From Neocallimastix lanati (nom. inval.) (taxonomy: Eukaryota; Neocallimastigomycota; Neocallimastigomycetes; Neocallimastigales; Neocallimastigaceae), in contig JACVTC010000100.1 in assembly GCA_016946835.1 (NCBI GenBank), forward strand, positions 150,001 through 162,500: a stretch of DNA of 12,500 nt, in the 5' to 3' direction. Position numbers and translations under genes: made by a program. Position 1 is the stretch's first letter; every line of letters starts with the position of its first letter. Below are positions 9,310-12,500 of the stretch, in pieces. The notes beneath the pieces are model-generated. The model saw only the letters and a program-made list of their open reading frames with translations. It had not been told where the DNA came from and searched no databases.

Positions 9310-9902
9310 GAATGTTATATTATTTAAAATTATTATTGTTCTAAATATTTTAAAATATTACGATAGTAAGAATTAACCTAAACCTAAACTTAAAATTATT
9401 TAAATATATCATTAAAATAATGTTTGTAGGTTCATCCTTTATCAGAATGTCTTCCAAAAAAAGTAACTTCCAAAAGTTGTATAAACTTAAGAATATTTAC
9501 TAAAATAAAACATATAATAATACTACTTCATAATTTTCTTTATTTTAATTTTATTTTTTTTATGTTTTAAAAATTTAAAATTACAGTGATAACTGACATC
9601 TGGAATATCTTAATTTTCTTTTTTATTACTTTTGTTATTTTCATTATTTTCATTATTATTTTCATTATATTTTTTGATATTTTTTTATATATCTTTTTTT
9701 ATGTTTTCTTTAGTATTCTCAGTATTGTTAAAATTATTAATAAATTATTCTACTATTTTTAATATTTCTTTTTATCTTCAACATAATTATTATTAATTAC
9801 TATAATTTTCTCTATCACAATTATAATAGCTACTATATTTATGAGCTGTGATTTTATTTCTTTTCATTATATTTTATGACTTTTTCAATATTTATTTTCT
9901 TC
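9310..9902 (-). pseudogene. Degenerate reading frame between two direct repeats
   Basis: The minus strand keeps a reading frame of about 68 codons with only two stops (about 9540-9743): FINNFNNTENTKENIKKDI, stop, then an Asn/Glu/Lys-rich part containing NENNNENNENNKSNKKEN, stop, then DIPDVSYHCNFKFLKHKK. A further fragment in another frame, ITAHKYSSYYNCDRENYSN, lies at about 9798-9855. In DNA this AT-rich, so long a near-open frame with recurring GAA/AAT codons suggests former coding sequence. No family was recognised; the Cys/His residues are too few to call a zinc finger. Its place between two direct repeats suggests the inside of an old mobile element, but no pol motif is visible. Confidence 0.4.
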
Positions 9903-9903
9903 A

Positions 9904-10157
9904 GAAGGAATATTAGTTGTAACTTATTCTTTATTAAATTATAATTTTATTGATATTTATTATTAATTGGTTTTCTATCACTAATATTTAATAAACTTTC
10001 TTTTTTAAAAATAAGGTTATTTCTATCCATTTAAATTTTTTTCTATACTATTTAAGTTACAATATAAAAATTAATAATTATTATCATATATTATCATATC
10101 AAACTTTAACTTGTAATATTGTGTAACATACATTAATAATTATCATAATTATTATTA
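9904..10157. repeat. Direct repeat, copy 2 (LTR-like)
   Basis: This is the partner of 9057-9307 in the same orientation: GAAGGAAT, TGTAACTTATTCTT (from 9918), CTATCACTAATATTTAATAA, AATAAGGTTATTTCTATCC, then TTATCATATATTATCATAT and a TGTAACATACATTAAT end. It starts 847 bp after copy 1. The possible meanings are paired LTRs of a short decayed element or a local segmental duplication. Confidence 0.75.
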
Positions 10158-10431
10158 TTTTAAATTTCTAGTAAATTGTTTTTATACTAAGAATACATAG
10201 TTACATAATATGTAAATATTAAATACATGATATAAATTATAATAATTATTTGGAAAAGAAATTCCTTCTTTATTGAAATTATCCGGATAAATTAATTTAT
10301 AATTATTATAATAAAATAATTTCTTATAATTAATAATTACTATTATTATTAAATTTTATTAATTATTAAATTATAATTATTAGTAATATAATTTTTTAAC
10401 TTTATAATAATTATTATTTAGAAATTATACC

Positions 10432-10458
10432 TTTTTTTTTTTTTTTTTTTTTTTTTTT
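10432..10458. repeat. T27 homopolymer
   Basis: An uninterrupted run of 27 T. About 75 bp downstream lies an A25 run (10535-10559), so the two could pair as a long A/T inverted repeat, but homopolymers are too common here to read much into it. Confidence 0.85.
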
Positions 10459-10534
10459 ATAGCCGCAATTATTGCGAACTTTAATCAATTTTATTTATTC
10501 ATTTATTAATTATATGAATATTTTTTATATTAAC

Positions 10535-10559
<25 letters not shown>
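10535..10559. repeat. A25 homopolymer
   Basis: An uninterrupted run of 25 A, non-coding. Confidence 0.85.
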
Positions 10560-10567
<8 letters not shown>

Positions 10568-11269
10568 AAAAAATAAATATTATTTGTTCAATTTGAACAT
10601 AATAATATTTAAAATAGTAAAGTGAAATAAAAAGTGATATTCAAAAGCGTTTAAATAAATTCAGAACAAAGTTCCTATGCAACAAACCTCATTTCCTTAA
10701 TGGAATAGGGTTTGAATTGACTATCTGAAATAAAAATGGATTTATTTGATTTGATATTTTAATAAAATCTTAATATTAAATAAAAATTGAAAATTTTATA
10801 ATTTTGAAAATAATTTTTCACGTATGCTTAGAAATAAAAATTTTAAAATTAGATTTAATGGTCAATATAATTTATATATTTGTTTTTTGTGTATCTGAGC
10901 AACTTTTTATAATTTATTTGAAACTTAAATGTTGAAAATTGTTGCAGTAACATAAAAATATTAAATTAAATGTATAAAAAAAAAAATTTATATGTATAAT
11001 TTATTAATTTTAATATAAAATAAACTGTAAGAGTTTTGAATAATATTTTATATTAAAAAATTAAAGTATTGAACTATACTTTAAAATATATTATAATTAA
11101 GTTAAATGTTGTTAATTAAACGTAATAAAATTTTTATTTAAGAGATAATCGATTCTTCCATTTATGTTTATTTCAAGATTATTTAAAATTATATTATAAC
11201 ATTCAATTAATTAATTGATTATCTATTTTAATTATAAGAAATATATATATATTAGTTTTCTATTATTTT

Positions 11270-11435
11270 TTAAATATAATAAGTAAATTTATCTATATCT
11301 TGATTTATTTCATCTTCTTCGGAAGGAACCTGATGTTCAGCCATACTATTCATGTATCGTATTTTATATTCATAGTAATTTTTTCTTTTATAATTAGGTC
11401 TGAAATCTAGAATTTCCACAATATTTCTTTATAAG
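11270..11435 (-). pseudogene. 54-codon open fragment downstream of the gypsy relic
   Basis: The minus strand is open for about 54 codons ending in TAA at 11270-11272. It includes NIVEILDFRPNYKRKN, YYEYKIRYMNSMAEHQ and VPSEEDEINQDIDKFTYYI. Codon use is mixed (CAG, TCC, GCT, CCT, GTG), unlike the surrounding AT noise, which supports a coding origin. A further piece in another frame, SSTDDNRNERKTKKSYKE, precedes it at about 11433-11487. It lies 60-120 codons after the end of the RNase H relic on the same strand, where a gypsy polyprotein would have its linker and integrase zinc region, but the expected His/Cys pattern is absent. The two ATG codons at 11351 and 11342 could also begin a short separate protein. 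Identity is unknown. Confidence 0.45.
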
Positions 11436-11614
11436 ATTTTTTTGTTTTTCTTTCATTTCTATTATCATCAGTTGAAGAGAAGAATGATATTTATTTTATA
11501 TTTTTTTCTTAATAAATTGCTCTTTTTTTCAATAAAAGAGGGAATTTTTTTGAAATTATTTAATTTATAATTTGGAATTTTTTTTTTTTTTTGGTAAATT
11601 TTTTTAGTAATGTT

Positions 11615-11908
11615 ATAATCTGGTCAACGAGAGAGACTTGTCTGGTTTGATTTTCTACTTTTTTTTTTCTTGCTTATAGATAAGCTGGAAATTTTTATTC
11701 TTGAAAAAATAAAGTGCCAGAGATGTTGCCATTTATTTCCAATTTTACCACCTAAAGTATAATAATAAATTTCTATAATCAATATTAACTGTAATTTTGT
11801 GTTTTACTCCTCATAATTAATACCTCCATAAGAAAAAATATTCTTTAATTGCCAATAATTCTCTCCCGGGTAAAAGAATAGTTTATTTCAGCATTGGATA
11901 AACTTCAA

Positions 11909-11948
<40 letters not shown>

Positions 11949-12060
11949 ACTGGATGTAATTTTTCATTTTCATCATATTGAGACAATATAGTACCATTTA
12001 CAAAGTTATTTGTACTATATTCCAAAGTATTGAATTTTTGTGGATCATTCTGTAATTTTA
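11615..12060 (-). pseudogene. Ty3/gypsy retrotransposon RNase H remnant
   Basis: Read on the minus strand, this is the RNase H domain that follows reverse transcriptase in Ty3/gypsy pol. The pieces in order are FNTLEYSTNNFVNG and TILSQYDENEKLHPVA (about 11945-12046); SLSNAEINYSF (about 11876-11908); RELLAIKEYFFLW (about 11830-11868); GVKHKITVNIDYRNLL (about 11770-11820); a WQHLWHF piece in a shifted frame; NFQLIYKQEKK; and LSR*PDYNI at about 11609-11635. The order and spacing fit the family. The Asp expected after the N-terminal LE is replaced in ..LEYSTN.., frameshifts break it after NYSF and after NLL, and a TGA sits inside the LSR motif. An (AT)n run splits it. It is non-functional. No reverse transcriptase motifs could be recovered upstream at 12060-12500. 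Confidence 0.85.
11912..11945. repeat. (AT)n microsatellite inside the RNase H relic
   Basis: About 17 AT units lie between the codons for HPVA and those for SLSNAEINYS, exactly where the domain normally has a short Tyr/Ser/Arg/Lys stretch. The repeat has therefore grown or inserted within former coding sequence. Confidence 0.9.
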
Positions 12061-12500
12061 TTTTTTATAATTTAGCTAAAAAATTAAATTTTATGATACG
12101 AGAAACAAAAAAATAGACTAAAAATAGAAAGTATTAATGGTATACCTACTAATTTCAATAAATTTATAGTCGTAAATTTTCAGCTAAAATTATTAATGAA
12201 AAAATAAATTTCATTTTTCAACTTTAATTAAAAATTTTTAATAACAAAAAGCAATTCCAAAAGATTTTTTAATTGGAAATTTATTTATGACAAAATCTAA
12301 AATTCACTCTTCCTATGATAATAATTATCTTTATAACATTTTAAAACAAAATTAACTAAAACAAAATTTAGGTTAAATTTATCAAAGGAATTTAATAGTA
12401 ATTAGCATTCCTATTTAATAAAAAGTTATAAAATTTAAATAATAATTAAATTTTTGTTATCTTTTATTTTAAATTCTAACAAATATAGATTAATTATAAT
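12061..12500. other. No recognisable gene; expected site of gypsy reverse transcriptase
   Basis: The end of the window is less repetitive than the deserts but has many stops in all frames. Because the RNase H relic reads from 12060 downward, the reverse transcriptase should lie here. I looked for the FLGF-type connection and YxDD box on the minus strand and could not find either, so this part is either too decayed or replaced. Confidence 0.5.

Larger units (their letters stand above)
10160..11265. other. AT desert, no gene seen
   Basis: This stretch holds T27 at 10432-10458, A25 at 10535-10559 and general AT sequence. The segment 10621-10728 is more complex and is open on the plus strand for 35 codons (SEIKSDIQKRLNKFRTKF and so on), with no ATG and no recognised family. 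It may be a scrap of old coding DNA or chance. Confidence 0.5.

Noticed and set aside
9371-9391. TAACCTAAACCTAAACTTA, looking like an internal telomere repeat
   Set aside because: There are only two CCTAAA units, they are not the usual fungal TTAGGG type, and no longer array is present.
10621-10728. 35-codon plus-strand open stretch in more complex sequence
   Set aside because: It has no start codon and no recognised family, and it is short enough to be chance; it is mentioned only in the region note.

Overview
This is an extremely AT-rich eukaryotic window with one intact protein gene, many homopolymer and microsatellite tracts, and the decayed remains of LTR retrotransposons. The gene is a single-exon secreted protein with a CotH-kinase-like domain. 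That family, combined with long A/T desert, poly-Asn coding from AAT repeats and a mix of Ty1/copia and Ty3/gypsy relics, best fits an anaerobic gut fungus (Neocallimastigomycota, such as Piromyces, Neocallimastix or Anaeromyces). This is inferred from family knowledge and composition. A Dictyostelium-like genome was considered but fits the CotH gene less well.

Layout, left to right. Positions 1-650 are AT desert. Positions 655-1660 (minus strand) hold a broken Ty1/copia pol: a poly-Asn tract, an aspartic protease with its DSG motif, and an integrase core with D-35-E spacing. It is cut by stops and frameshifts and seems to lack the segment between protease and integrase. At 1904-1976 there is a decayed tRNA-Lys(CTT)-like relic. 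Positions 1980-4600 are desert, with a 15-bp perfect hairpin (2386-2419), a 52-bp tandem duplication (about 3972-4075), (TA)n and a T45 tract.

Positions 4604-6145 (minus) carry the CotH-like gene, clearly richer in G+C than its surroundings. Upstream of it are a poly(dA) tract and, at 6521-6610, a 10-bp-period array. Positions 6610-9050 are desert dominated by simple repeats, including a 7-bp minisatellite and a 230-bp ATT array that looks internally duplicated.

Two diverged direct repeats of about 250 bp (9057-9307 and 9904-10157) flank about 600 bp holding a degenerate minus-strand reading frame; this could be an old non-autonomous or deleted LTR-type element. Positions 11270-12060 (minus) hold a Ty3/gypsy RNase H relic running into the LSR-type end of that domain, then a 54-codon open stretch of unknown identity. 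An (AT)n tract lies inside the RNase H frame.

All recognisable coding sequence, live or dead, lies on the minus strand. The picture is one functional secreted-protein gene in a retroelement graveyard drifting toward A+T. No operon-like or multi-gene system is visible.
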